This document shows positions 48,969 to 57,537 of a stretch of DNA of 64,000 nt, piece by piece (position 1 is the first letter of the stretch; each line of letters opens with the position of its first letter). The translations under genes were made by a program, and so were the position numbers. This stretch comes from JBASNZ01 sp049657775. GTDB lineage: Bacteria; Actinomycetota; Coriobacteriia; Anaerosomatales; Anaerosomataceae. The notes under the pieces are model-generated. The model was not told where the DNA came from and made no database searches. It was given only the letters and a program-made list of their open reading frames with translations. The stretch is from positions 5,910 to 69,909 of the forward strand of contig JBASNZ010000012.1 in NCBI GenBank assembly GCA_049657775.1, written 5' to 3'.

Positions 48969-49060
48969 GATAAAGGCACAGCTCGCCGAAAGGCAGCGTC
49001 GCAAAGTCACGGGTCTAACGGAAGGTCACACCTTCTTACGACAGCCGGACCGCCGGAACC
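48969..49060 (+). promoter_or_regulatory. GEMM-I (cyclic di-GMP-I class) riboswitch aptamer
   Basis: Conserved GEMM-I blocks occur in the right order and spacing. GATAAAGGCA (48969-48978) is followed by a short stem closed by a GAAA tetraloop (GCC-GAAA-GGC, 48985-48994). Then come CGCAAAGTCACGGGTCTAA (49000-49018, equivalent to the ACGCAAAGCC and CTAA receptor region) and a hairpin GAAGG/CCTTC (49021-49025 with 49031-49035). TTACGACAGCCGG and CCGCCGG close the aptamer. The base just before GGC (A48974) is A where the Vibrio Vc2 aptamer has G. This position can affect c-di-GMP versus cGAMP preference, so the ligand is not certain. It controls the beta-helix CWB2 gene downstream. Confidence 0.82.
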
Positions 49061-49073
49061 CCAAGGTCACACA

Positions 49074-49109
49074 GACCCGAGGCTACCTGGCGACAGGGAG
49101 TCCCGGGTC
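49074..49109 (+). promoter_or_regulatory. Expression-platform hairpin of the riboswitch
   Basis: A long hairpin with two 1x1 mismatches: GACCCG (49074-49079) with CGGGTC (49104-49109), GGCT with AGTC, and CCTG (49086-49089) with CAGG (49094-49097) around a GCGA tetraloop. No T run follows, and the ribosome site AGGGG (49121-49125) starts 12 bases later. The 5' arm extended by one base (AGACCCG, 49073-49079) is a perfect complement of aptamer strand CGGGTCT (49010-49016), so two exclusive folds exist. Translational or Rho-dependent control is likelier than intrinsic termination. Confidence 0.6.
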
Positions 49110-49134
49110 GATCTGCACCAAGGGGCAACGGCAC

Positions 49135-51627
49135 ATGAGCGTTCGTACAGCGGATCTGAAGGTCTTCACAAGCAAGACGATCGTTGTGATGACGGCAGTC
49201 GCCGTCATGTTTACGTTTATCACGGTGCCGGCGAGTGCCTCGGCTGCTGCGGGCGTTTCGGTCGTCGACTACGGTGCCACCGGAAACGACACCAGCGACG
49301 ATACCGCCGCCTTCCAGGCCGCGATCGACGCAGCTGTCGCCGGCGGAACGGTCACGGTCCCGGCAGGGACCTACATCCTCGGGCAGATCCGGGTGGCAAA
49401 GCCCCTCACCATCGCAGGCGTGGGCGCCACCTCGATCATGAAGTTGCGTGACGCGGCCAACCAGACCCTGGTGGCCATCAACTACACCAACAACGTCACC
49501 GTCCGCGACCTGGCCATCGACGGCAACATCGCCAACCAGACGAGCGGCTACCCGCATGGCATCCAATTCTCGGGAACCACGGATTCGATCGTCACCCGCG
49601 TCAACATCCGCAACTGCGAGAAGTCTGGCGTCTCGGTCTATGACGGCTCGGATCGCGTAAGCGTGACGAACAGCACGTTCGACAACAACGAGAACGACGT
49701 CGAGATCCACTCAAGCGCCTACAACTACTGCGCAGACAACATCGCCACCAACACGCAGTACGAGTCCTGGGTCAGCTATGAGCAGGTCGGCGGCCCCGGG
49801 AAGGCCCACCACAACACCATCGTCAACAACACCTCGAACGGCGGCTACTGCGGCATCAACATCGAGCGCTCACACGACGATCTGGTGTCCGGCAACACGG
49901 TCCAGAACACGCAATGGGGCATCATGGTCCAGGGTCGCGACTCCACCTACAGCTACAACGAGACGGTCGTTGACAACGTCCTTGTGGGTGGCAGCAACTC
50001 TACCATGTGGGGAATCACCGCCGAGAATCCGTCGCACAGCAACACGATCGCGCGCAACAGCGTGACCAACTGGGGTGGCACGCCGCTCAACATCCAGTCC
50101 GACGACTCGGTCTTCGAGAGCAACGTCATCGACAGCCCCAAGGCCGTCCCGGTCAAGACCGGCAACGTGGTCGTCCGGAACAACACCTTCAAGAACTCCC
50201 ACGAGGTCGGCGTGCTGTTCACCGGCACTCTGAATGACGTGGTCTTCGAGGGCAATACGATCACCGGCGCGGCCGAAGAGGGCGTCCTGGTTCTCGAACC
50301 GGTCACCCGCCTGACCTTCGTGCGCAACACGATCACCGGCAACGGCACCGGCGCTCCCGGGACCTTGGATGGCATCTACTCGCTGGTCACCTGGACCAAC
50401 TCGGTCTTCGCGGGCAACAAGATCTACAACGGCGCCGTCGCCACACAGAAGCACCCCGTGACCATCCCGGACGGCGCCGCTCTCGCGGCCGCCGACAACG
50501 ACCTTCGCGGCCTCAGTGCCTCGGCCCTCCCGGCCGCCACGGCGGGCGCTGCGATCGCCGTCACCGCTCCAGTGGCCGAGGCCGGCACCTGGACCTGCAG
50601 CGCAGCCGGTCGCCCCGGAACCTGGACGTTCACCGCATCGACCACCCAGCCCGAGCCGACTCCCGAGCCGGCCCCGGTTCCCGACACGAACATCAACCAG
50701 ACGCCAGTGGCCGGTACCGACCGGTACTCGACCAGCGTGGCGGTCTCGCAGCAGGCATACCCCAACGGCGCTCCCGTGGTCATCATCGCAACCGGTAGCG
50801 ACTGGCCGGACGCGCTCGGCGGAGCGGCCCTTGCATATGCCGAGCAGGGCCCCATCCTCCTCACGAAGAAGAATGAACTTCCACCGGTGGTACTCGCCGA
50901 GATCCGCCGCCTCGGCGCCACCAAGGCCGTCATCCTCGGCGGCAGGGGCGTCGTTGGTCAGGCAGTGGAGAACACGCTGCGCGCAGAGGTCGGGACCGTC
51001 GAGCGGATCGCCGGAACCGACCGGTACAAGACCGCCCAATCGATCGCCAAGGCCGCTGTTGAGGCTCCGGGAAACGACTACGGAGGAACGGTCTTCATCG
51101 CCACCGGCCGCAGCTTCGCTGACGCACTCGCCGCATCGCCCATGTCGGCAGCCAAGGGTATGCCGCTCCTGCTGGTCGGACCTGACGGAGTCTCCGGCAT
51201 CCAGCCGACGCTGGAGGTCCTCAACGCGACGAACGTCATCGTGCTCGGCGGAACCGGCGCGGTCTCCAAGAGCATCGAAGCGGCCCTCGTCGTGCGGTAC
51301 GGCGTCGGCAACGTGACGCGTCTCGCCGGTGCGGACCGCTACGCGACCGCAGCCACGGTGGCCTCCTACGCCGTCCTGAGCGCCGATCTCGATTGGAACA
51401 ACGTGGCGTTCGCAACCGGCGAGACCTTCCCGGACGCACTCGCCGGCGGCGTCCTTCAGGGCAAGGACGGTTCGGTCCTCCTGCTCACGCCTGGCGACCA
51501 CCTCAATACGATGGCCAAGGCATGCCTTACCGGGAACCGCGCGAGCATCGACACAGTCAAGTACCTCGGCGGCCAGGGCGCACTCGGAAACACCGTGCGC
51601 AAAGCGGTCGTGAGCGCGCTGCAGTAA
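49135..51627 (+). CDS. Secreted parallel beta-helix protein with three CWB2 wall-binding repeats
   Basis: An 830-aa surface protein. A signal peptide with hydrophobic core at about 14-30 ends near ASASAAA (33-39). Residues 42-500 form a pectate-lyase-3/PbH1-type right-handed beta-helix, starting VSVVDYGATGNDTSDDTAAF and rich in N-T/N-N turns (SNTIARNSV, VVRNNTFKN). A Pro/Glu/Thr linker (about 503-519) leads to three CWB2 repeats (about 524-622, 624-727, 729-830), each opening (V/I/L)AGxDRYxT and containing ATGxxxxDAL. CWB2 modules hold S-layer-type proteins non-covalently to anionic wall polymers. AGGGG lies nine bases before the ATG. The helix may bind or cleave polysaccharide. No catalytic residues can be assigned. 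Confidence 0.92.
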   Translation: MSVRTADLKVFTSKTIVVMTAVAVMFTFITVPASASAAAGVSVVDYGATGNDTSDDTAAFQAAIDAAVAGGTVTVPAGTYILGQIRVAKPLTIAGVGATSIMKLRDAANQTLVAINYTNNVTVRDLAIDGNIANQTSGYPHGIQFSGTTDSIVTRVNIRNCEKSGVSVYDGSDRVSVTNSTFDNNENDVEIHSSAYNYCADNIATNTQYESWVSYEQVGGPGKAHHNTIVNNTSNGGYCGINIERSHDDLVSGNTVQNTQWGIMVQGRDSTYSYNETVVDNVLVGGSNSTMWGITAENPSHSNTIARNSVTNWGGTPLNIQSDDSVFESNVIDSPKAVPVKTGNVVVRNNTFKNSHEVGVLFTGTLNDVVFEGNTITGAAEEGVLVLEPVTRLTFVRNTITGNGTGAPGTLDGIYSLVTWTNSVFAGNKIYNGAVATQKHPVTIPDGAALAAADNDLRGLSASALPAATAGAAIAVTAPVAEAGTWTCSAAGRPGTWTFTASTTQPEPTPEPAPVPDTNINQTPVAGTDRYSTSVAVSQQAYPNGAPVVIIATGSDWPDALGGAALAYAEQGPILLTKKNELPPVVLAEIRRLGATKAVILGGRGVVGQAVENTLRAEVGTVERIAGTDRYKTAQSIAKAAVEAPGNDYGGTVFIATGRSFADALAASPMSAAKGMPLLLVGPDGVSGIQPTLEVLNATNVIVLGGTGAVSKSIEAALVVRYGVGNVTRLAGADRYATAATVASYAVLSADLDWNNVAFATGETFPDALAGGVLQGKDGSVLLLTPGDHLNTMAKACLTGNRASIDTVKYLGGQGALGNTVRKAVVSALQ

Positions 51628-51644
51628 CCTGGACCCAACGGACT

Positions 51645-51682
51645 CGACACGCGTGGCTGACGCCCCTCGGCCACGCGTGTCG
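51645..51682 (+). terminator. Terminator hairpin after the CWB2 gene
   Basis: A perfect 13-bp stem CGACACGCGTGGC (51645-51657) and GCCACGCGTGTCG (51670-51682) with a 12-base loop, followed by TCATGTTGT. The U content is low, but the stem is strong. It closes the surface locus. Confidence 0.7.
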
Positions 51683-51762
51683 TCATGTTGTGGCACAATA
51701 CCCTGATACGAAAACGCACACGCCGGCGCGACACGCCGTTGCCTCGAACACGGGAGCATCCT

Positions 51763-52656
51763 ATGTCACAGCCTCGATTCGGCCGCCTCATCACCGCGAT
51801 GGTCACGCCGTTCACCGATGATCTCCAACTCGACCTGCCGCGCGCGCAGGGGCTCGCGACCAGACTCCTCGATCAGGGGTCGGACGCGCTCGTGGTGTGC
51901 GGCACCACCGGCGAATCGCCGACCGTCTTCTACGATCAGAAGATGGACCTCTTCAGGGCGGTCATCGAGTCGGTAGGGGACCGTGCCCCGCTCATCGCCA
52001 ACGTCGGGGACAACTGCACGGCCGACTCGGTGGATTTTGCCCGCGATGTCGTGAAGCTCGGCGTCAGCGGGGTCATGGCCGTCGTGCCCTACTACAACAA
52101 ACCCCCGCAGGAGGGCCTGTACCGCCACTTCCGCGCGATCGCCGAGGCGGTCGACGTTCCCGTGGTGCTCTACAACATCCCGAGCCGCTCGGTCATCAAC
52201 ATGGAGCCGTCCACCATCATCAGGCTCGCGACCGACGTGGAGAACATCGTCGCGCTCAAGCAGGCCAACAGCGACCTGTCGCAGGCCGCCGCTGTCATCG
52301 CCGGCACCCCCGATGACTTCGAGGTCTTCGCGGGCGACGACGAGCTCACCTTGCCGCTCATGGGCCTGGGTGGCACCGGCGTGATCTCCACGATCGGCAA
52401 CGTCGCGAGCGACCGATTCAAAGAGATGGTCACCGCACAGGCCGATAGCGATCACACCCGCGCACTTCGTATCCACCTCGAGCTGCTACCGCTCATGAAG
52501 GCCCTGTTCATCACGAGTAACCCCATCATGGTCAAGCGTGCGCTCGAACTGGCCGGATTCCCCGTGGGCGGCGTGCGGCTGCCGCTCGTGGAATCAACGC
52601 CCGAGCAGACCGCCGAGCTCGCGCGCGTGATGCGCCACCTCGGTACGATCGACTGA
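51763..52656 (+). CDS. dapA: 4-hydroxy-tetrahydrodipicolinate synthase
   Basis: A 297-aa TIM-barrel aldolase condensing pyruvate with aspartate semialdehyde. Schiff-base Lys166 is in IVALKQANSD, Tyr137 and Arg142 in YNIPSR, and Thr48-Thr49 in CGTTGESPT. The ATG at 51763 has CGGGAG upstream at 51751. It is separated by 14 kb from dapB and lysC. No clear promoter is seen, though the preceding terminator implies one between 51683 and 51762. Confidence 0.96.
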   Translation: MSQPRFGRLITAMVTPFTDDLQLDLPRAQGLATRLLDQGSDALVVCGTTGESPTVFYDQKMDLFRAVIESVGDRAPLIANVGDNCTADSVDFARDVVKLGVSGVMAVVPYYNKPPQEGLYRHFRAIAEAVDVPVVLYNIPSRSVINMEPSTIIRLATDVENIVALKQANSDLSQAAAVIAGTPDDFEVFAGDDELTLPLMGLGGTGVISTIGNVASDRFKEMVTAQADSDHTRALRIHLELLPLMKALFITSNPIMVKRALELAGFPVGGVRLPLVESTPEQTAELARVMRHLGTID

Positions 52657-52726
52657 TAGCCCGCTCACGCGGGTTGCATATGGCATACCACTCAGACGCA
52701 CGACAAGGAGCACGATAGAACAGCAT

Positions 52727-54400
52727 ATGACCAGCAAAAAGAACCGCCTTCGCATCATCCCGCTCGGCGGGCTTGATGAGATAGGCAAGAACATGACCGT
52801 CGTTGAGTATGGGAACGACATGGTCGTCATCGATGCCGGACTCATGTTTCCAGATGAGGACTCGCCCGGCGTGGACCTGATACTTCCGGACTACAGTTAC
52901 GTCCTCAAGCGCAAAGACAAGCTCCGCGGCATCATCATCACCCACGGACACGAGGACCACACCGGCGCACTGCCGTACCTGCTGCGCGACCTGGGTCAGC
53001 CGGTTCCGATCCTGGGCACCCGCCTTACGCTCGGCCTCATCAAGGGCAAGCTCGAGGAGCATAAGCTCACCAACGCCAAGCTTCGCGAGATAAAGCCCGG
53101 CGGCCACGTGAGCCTCGGCGTCTTCGGCTTCGACTTCATCGCGGTCAACCACTCCATCCCCGACGGCGTGGCGGTCTTCTGCCGCACGCCCGTCGGAAAC
53201 CTACTCCACACCGGTGACTTCAAGCTCGATCAAACGCCCATAGACGGACGTTTCACCGACTACGCCGCACTCACTAAGGCTGGCAAATCGGGAGTGACGC
53301 TGCTCCTGAGCGACTCCACCAACGCCGAGACACCGGGTCACACACCGAGTGAGGCCGTCGTCGGCGTCGCACTGCGGCGGATCTTCGCGGAGGCCGAGCA
53401 GCGCATCATCGTCGCATCGTTCGCTTCGCACATACACCGCCTCCAGCAGGTCTGCGATGCGGCCGTGGCCTCGGGCCGCAAGGTAGCGGTCACAGGTCGC
53501 TCGATGGTCAACAACACCAGGATCGCGCGCGAGCTGGGCTACCTGCACATCAACGACACCGACATCATCGATGCCTACGACATGAAGGGGCTGCCCGCGG
53601 AGGACGTGGTGGTGCTGTCCACCGGAAGCCAGGGCGAGCCGATGTCCGCGCTCGCGCGGATGGCCAACCGGGACCACAAGACTGTTTCCATCGAAAAAGG
53701 CGACACTGTGGTCATCTCGGCTACGCCGGTCCCGGGCAACGAGAAGGCGGTCTCGCGCGTCATGAACCGCCTGTTCAAGGCCGGCGCCACTGTGGTTCAT
53801 CGTGGCACAGCGCAGGTACACGTCTCCGGACACGCCGCGTCCGAAGAACTCAAGCTCATGTTGAACCTTACACGGCCCACGTACTTCATGCCGATACACG
53901 GAGAGACCCGCCACCTGCATGCCCATGCGCATCTTGCGATGCAGGTGGGTATCCCCGAGAAGAACATCTTCTGCCTCGAGAACGGACAGTGCCTCGAGCT
54001 TGATGAGAACGGGATCCGGGTAGGGGAGCACGTCGAGTCGGGCGTCGTATACGTCGACGGCCTGTCCGTGGGCGATATCAGCCAGGTGGTCCTGCGAGAT
54101 CGTCAACTGCTGTCTTCGGACGGCATCTCCATGGTTATCGTCGCTATCGACTCACAGGACGGCAAGGTCATGGCAGAACCCGAGATCGTCATGAGGGGCT
54201 TCGCGCTCTCCGGTGGCGAAGAGGAGGACATCCTCGCCGAGATGCGGACCCGCGTGAACAAGGTTCTCGCGCGCACGTCGAGCGAGGGCGTCACCGACCA
54301 CGGCGTCATCAAGAAGGCGCTTCGCGACTCACTGTCGGCGTTCATCTGGGAGCGCAGCCGCATGCGCCCGATGATCATCCCGGTCGTCATGGAGGTGTAG
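52727..54400 (+). CDS. rnj: Ribonuclease J
   Basis: A 557-aa metallo-beta-lactamase/beta-CASP ribonuclease with 5'-3' exo- and endonuclease activity. N-terminal LRIIPLGGLDEIGKNMTVVE is followed by the zinc motif THGHEDHTGALPYL (near 66-79), LLHTGDFKLD, SDSTNAETPGHTPSE, the beta-CASP part with SFASHIHRLQQV and GRSMVNNTRIA, then HVSGHAASEELKLML and MPIHGETRHL. It is the usual dapA neighbour in Gram-positive bacteria. AAGGAG (52705-52710) is 16 bases from the ATG, unusually far, and no closer start exists. Confidence 0.96.
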   Translation: MTSKKNRLRIIPLGGLDEIGKNMTVVEYGNDMVVIDAGLMFPDEDSPGVDLILPDYSYVLKRKDKLRGIIITHGHEDHTGALPYLLRDLGQPVPILGTRLTLGLIKGKLEEHKLTNAKLREIKPGGHVSLGVFGFDFIAVNHSIPDGVAVFCRTPVGNLLHTGDFKLDQTPIDGRFTDYAALTKAGKSGVTLLLSDSTNAETPGHTPSEAVVGVALRRIFAEAEQRIIVASFASHIHRLQQVCDAAVASGRKVAVTGRSMVNNTRIARELGYLHINDTDIIDAYDMKGLPAEDVVVLSTGSQGEPMSALARMANRDHKTVSIEKGDTVVISATPVPGNEKAVSRVMNRLFKAGATVVHRGTAQVHVSGHAASEELKLMLNLTRPTYFMPIHGETRHLHAHAHLAMQVGIPEKNIFCLENGQCLELDENGIRVGEHVESGVVYVDGLSVGDISQVVLRDRQLLSSDGISMVIVAIDSQDGKVMAEPEIVMRGFALSGGEEEDILAEMRTRVNKVLARTSSEGVTDHGVIKKALRDSLSAFIWERSRMRPMIIPVVMEV

Positions 54401-55230
54401 TGAGCCCGTTTCAGGCACTCATACTCGGCATCACGCAGGGCATCACCGAATTCCTGCCGATCTCCAGCGACGGACACCTCATCTTGGTGCCCGCGCTGTT
54501 CGGATGGGAACGCTTCGGTCTGGGCTTCGACGTGGTGCTGCACGCCGCCACGCTGGCCGCCACGATCGCGTACTTCCGCCGTGACGTTGCACGCCTGGCG
54601 CTCGCGCTGTTCTCGCGCACTCCAGAACGCTCGCGTGACCGCAGACTCGCGTGGGTCATCATCGCGGCCACCGTTCCCAGCGCGGTCATCGCACTGGGCT
54701 TCGAGCCGCTGGTGGAGAAGGTGGAGACGCTCTCGATGTCCGCGCAGACGTCCATCGTCGCGATCTTCCTGCTCGTCACCGCCGCGCTTCTCGGAGGCGC
54801 CGAGATCATCGCTCGTCGTGTGAAGCGCACGACCGAGTCCGCCGAGCAGATCTCGTGGCCTCGTGCGCTCATCATCGGCCTGGCGCAGGGGTTCGCGGTG
54901 GCGCCGGGGCTCTCACGCTCGGGCACGACCATCGCCGCCGGTGTTGCGCTCGGCCTCAAGCGGGAAGAGGCCGCGCGGTTCTCGTTCCTGCTCTCGATCC
55001 CCATCATCGGCGCCGCAACCGCCAAGAAGATACTGCTTGACGTGATCGTGGGCGGGGAGGCGCTCCCGGCGGCACTGCCACTCACGGTGGGCCTGGTCAC
55101 CACCACGATCGTGGGCTACGCCGCCATCGCGCTGCTCCTGCCGTATGTACGCAAACACTCTCTGTGGGCGTTCGCCATCTACACCGCAGTCGTCGGTACC
55201 GCCATACTGGTGTCGACGCAACTGTTCTAA
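54400..55230 (+). CDS. uppP: Undecaprenyl-diphosphate phosphatase
   Basis: A 276-aa BacA/UppP membrane phosphatase that recycles C55-PP for wall and glycan synthesis. Signatures: ALILGITQGITEFLPISSDGH (with SDGH where many have SSGH), the central FAVAPGLSRSGTTIAAGVALG and about eight membrane segments. The GTG start shares one base with the rnj stop (TAGTG). It likely supports the glycan cluster, though it is a housekeeping gene. Confidence 0.95.
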   Translation: MSPFQALILGITQGITEFLPISSDGHLILVPALFGWERFGLGFDVVLHAATLAATIAYFRRDVARLALALFSRTPERSRDRRLAWVIIAATVPSAVIALGFEPLVEKVETLSMSAQTSIVAIFLLVTAALLGGAEIIARRVKRTTESAEQISWPRALIIGLAQGFAVAPGLSRSGTTIAAGVALGLKREEAARFSFLLSIPIIGAATAKKILLDVIVGGEALPAALPLTVGLVTTTIVGYAAIALLLPYVRKHSLWAFAIYTAVVGTAILVSTQLF

Positions 55231-55253
55231 CAACCTTCCGAGGAGACCCGCAC

Positions 55254-57512
55254 ATGGCCACGGGCCGAAAAGGCAAACCCTCCACGAGCGGGAAGCGAAG
55301 CACAGCCAAGACAGCGCCCGCCCGGCGCGCCTCGCGCGCTCCCGAGCCGGTGCCGGTGCTCGATCCCGACAGCCGTCACGAGGTCGTTGGGATCTCGCTA
55401 TCAGCGCTCGCGATCGCGCTCGGCATCATGATGCTCAAGGACTCGAGCGCCATGGTCCCGCGGTTCGTGGCCGGGCTGCTACGGCTCGGTTTCGGACTTG
55501 GGGCGTATGCGATCCCGGTCGTGGTCTTGTTGTGGGGCGTCAGCTTCTTCGTGCATGCCGTCCGCGTGGACGAGACCCGAGTGGGGATCGGCCTCGGCCT
55601 GATCGTGCTGGCCGCTATCTCGATCGCGGCTGTCGGTGCCCCCGACGCGCTGTTCTGGGACCCGCAGACGCTCATGGCGCATGGCGGGTACCTGGGTGGC
55701 GGCCTTGCCTGGCTGCTCTCGCTCCTCATGGGCGACGTCATCGCCTACGTCCTGCTCGGTGCGCTTGCCCTTGTCGGGCTGGTGTTTGCCGGAATGTCCA
55801 TCTCGGAGTTGGTCGATCGGGTCACCGACGCGGTCCGCCGTCCGTTGCCCGAGGAGGACTTTGCCGAGGACACCGCACCCTCGCGGCGCAGGGCGCCCAG
55901 GACGGTGCCGCTCGATGACTTCGGGGAGCGCGAGCGGGAGCCCGCACCCGCGGTCGCACTGCCAAAACGCGGCCCCGATCCCGAAGCCGCCCGTCCCACC
56001 ATCCCCACGGCGGGGATGTCGGCGCCGCGCGCGCTTGAAGGATTCGAGCTTCCCGCGCTCTCGATGCTCCAGCGCAGCCCGCAGACCGCTGCGGCTCACC
56101 GTGCGAGTGAAAAGGAGCTCAAGGGCACCGCAGGGCTCATCGAGCAGACGCTTGCGACCTTCGACATCTCATCACGGGTCGTCGGCTGGGTTCCCGGTCC
56201 GACTGTGACGATGTTCGAAGTCGAGATCGCGCGCGGAGTGAAGGTCGGTCGCGTGACATCGCTGGCCGACGACCTCGCGCTGGCGCTTGCCGCGCCCACC
56301 ATCCGCATCCTCGCCCCGATCCCCGGCAAGTCATACGTGGGCATCGAGGTTCCTAACGAGCGCAGGTCCACCGTTACGCTCGGCGATGTCATCTCCGGCC
56401 CCCCCATGAGCCACCCCAGCCCGCTCTTGCTGGGCATCGGCAAGGACGTTGCCGGCGAGCAGATCACCGCTGACCTTGCCACCATGCCGCACCTGCTCAT
56501 CGCCGGCGCGACGGGTACCGGCAAGAGCGTGTGCATCAACGCGCTGCTCATGTCGATGCTCATGCGCGCAACGCCCGCCGAGGTCAGGCTCATCCTCATC
56601 GACCCCAAGCGCATCGAGCTCAATCTGTACAACGGCGTTCCCCACCTGTACGTACCGGTCGTGACCGAGGCGAAAGAGGCTGCGTCGGCGCTGGCCTGGG
56701 CGGTCTCGGAGATGGAATCTCGCCTCAAGCGCCTCCAGAAAGCGGGCGCGCGCAACATCGCGCAGTTCAACACGCTCGTTCACGACGGGAAGGCGCCCGA
56801 AGGCGCCGTCGAGATGCCGTATCTGGTCATCGTCATCGATGAGCTCGCCGACCTCATGATGGTCGCCGCCAAAGAGGTAGAGGACTCCATCTGCCGGCTC
56901 TCGGCGCTGGCGCGCGCGGCCGGTATCCACCTTATCGTCGCAACACAGCGGCCATCGACTGACATCATCACCGGTCTCATCAAGACCAACATCACCAACC
57001 GGATCGCCTTCGCGGTCTCCTCCGGCATCGACAGCCGCGTCATTTTGGACCAATCGGGCGCCGAGAAGCTCGTCGGCCTCGGCGACATGTTGTTCTCCAC
57101 ACCGGCCTGGCCCAAGCCCAAGCGGATCCAGGGCGCGTATGTCACCGAGGACGAGATCAACGGTGTCGTGGAGCACCTCAAAGCGCAGGCGGAACCCGAG
57201 TATCATGAGGAGATCCTGCACCTCAAGCTCGCAACGGTCGGCGGCGGCGCGGCTATGGGCGACGAGGACGACGACCCTCTGCTCTGGGAAGCCGCCGACA
57301 TCGTGGTCACGAGCGGCATGGGCTCCACCTCGCTGCTCCAACGGAGGCTCAAAGTGGGGTACGCCCGCGCCGGACGCATCATGGACATGCTCGAAGCCAA
57401 GGGCATCGTCGGCCCGCCCGACGGCAGCCGTCCTCGCGAAGTGCTCGCGGACATAGAAGAGCTCGAATCGATCAAGGTCTTCGATCGCAAAGACCGGGAG
57501 GCGGACGAATGA
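55254..57512 (+). CDS. ftsK: DNA translocase FtsK/SpoIIIE
   Basis: A 752-aa translocase that pumps chromosomal DNA through the division septum. A basic N-terminus (1-35) precedes four membrane segments (about 45-190), a disordered acidic/Pro linker (about 205-285) and the motor. Walker A is GATGTGKS (about 418-425), Walker B VIVIDELADLM (about 524-534), followed by the QRPSTDIITGLIKTNITNRI segment. The C-terminal gamma winged helix (about 680-740) would read KOPS/SRS-like polar DNA. It works with the XerC/D recombinase at 10409. GAGGAGA precedes the ATG. Confidence 0.97.
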   Translation: MATGRKGKPSTSGKRSTAKTAPARRASRAPEPVPVLDPDSRHEVVGISLSALAIALGIMMLKDSSAMVPRFVAGLLRLGFGLGAYAIPVVVLLWGVSFFVHAVRVDETRVGIGLGLIVLAAISIAAVGAPDALFWDPQTLMAHGGYLGGGLAWLLSLLMGDVIAYVLLGALALVGLVFAGMSISELVDRVTDAVRRPLPEEDFAEDTAPSRRRAPRTVPLDDFGEREREPAPAVALPKRGPDPEAARPTIPTAGMSAPRALEGFELPALSMLQRSPQTAAAHRASEKELKGTAGLIEQTLATFDISSRVVGWVPGPTVTMFEVEIARGVKVGRVTSLADDLALALAAPTIRILAPIPGKSYVGIEVPNERRSTVTLGDVISGPPMSHPSPLLLGIGKDVAGEQITADLATMPHLLIAGATGTGKSVCINALLMSMLMRATPAEVRLILIDPKRIELNLYNGVPHLYVPVVTEAKEAASALAWAVSEMESRLKRLQKAGARNIAQFNTLVHDGKAPEGAVEMPYLVIVIDELADLMMVAAKEVEDSICRLSALARAAGIHLIVATQRPSTDIITGLIKTNITNRIAFAVSSGIDSRVILDQSGAEKLVGLGDMLFSTPAWPKPKRIQGAYVTEDEINGVVEHLKAQAEPEYHEEILHLKLATVGGGAAMGDEDDDPLLWEAADIVVTSGMGSTSLLQRRLKVGYARAGRIMDMLEAKGIVGPPDGSRPREVLADIEELESIKVFDRKDREADE

Positions 57513-57537
57513 GCCGTCTTCGCTTAAGGATGGCGAT

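Noticed and set aside
49870..51759. 629-aa minus-strand frame opposite the CWB2 gene
   Set aside because: Shadow frame. It covers the terminator and has no ribosome site or domain.
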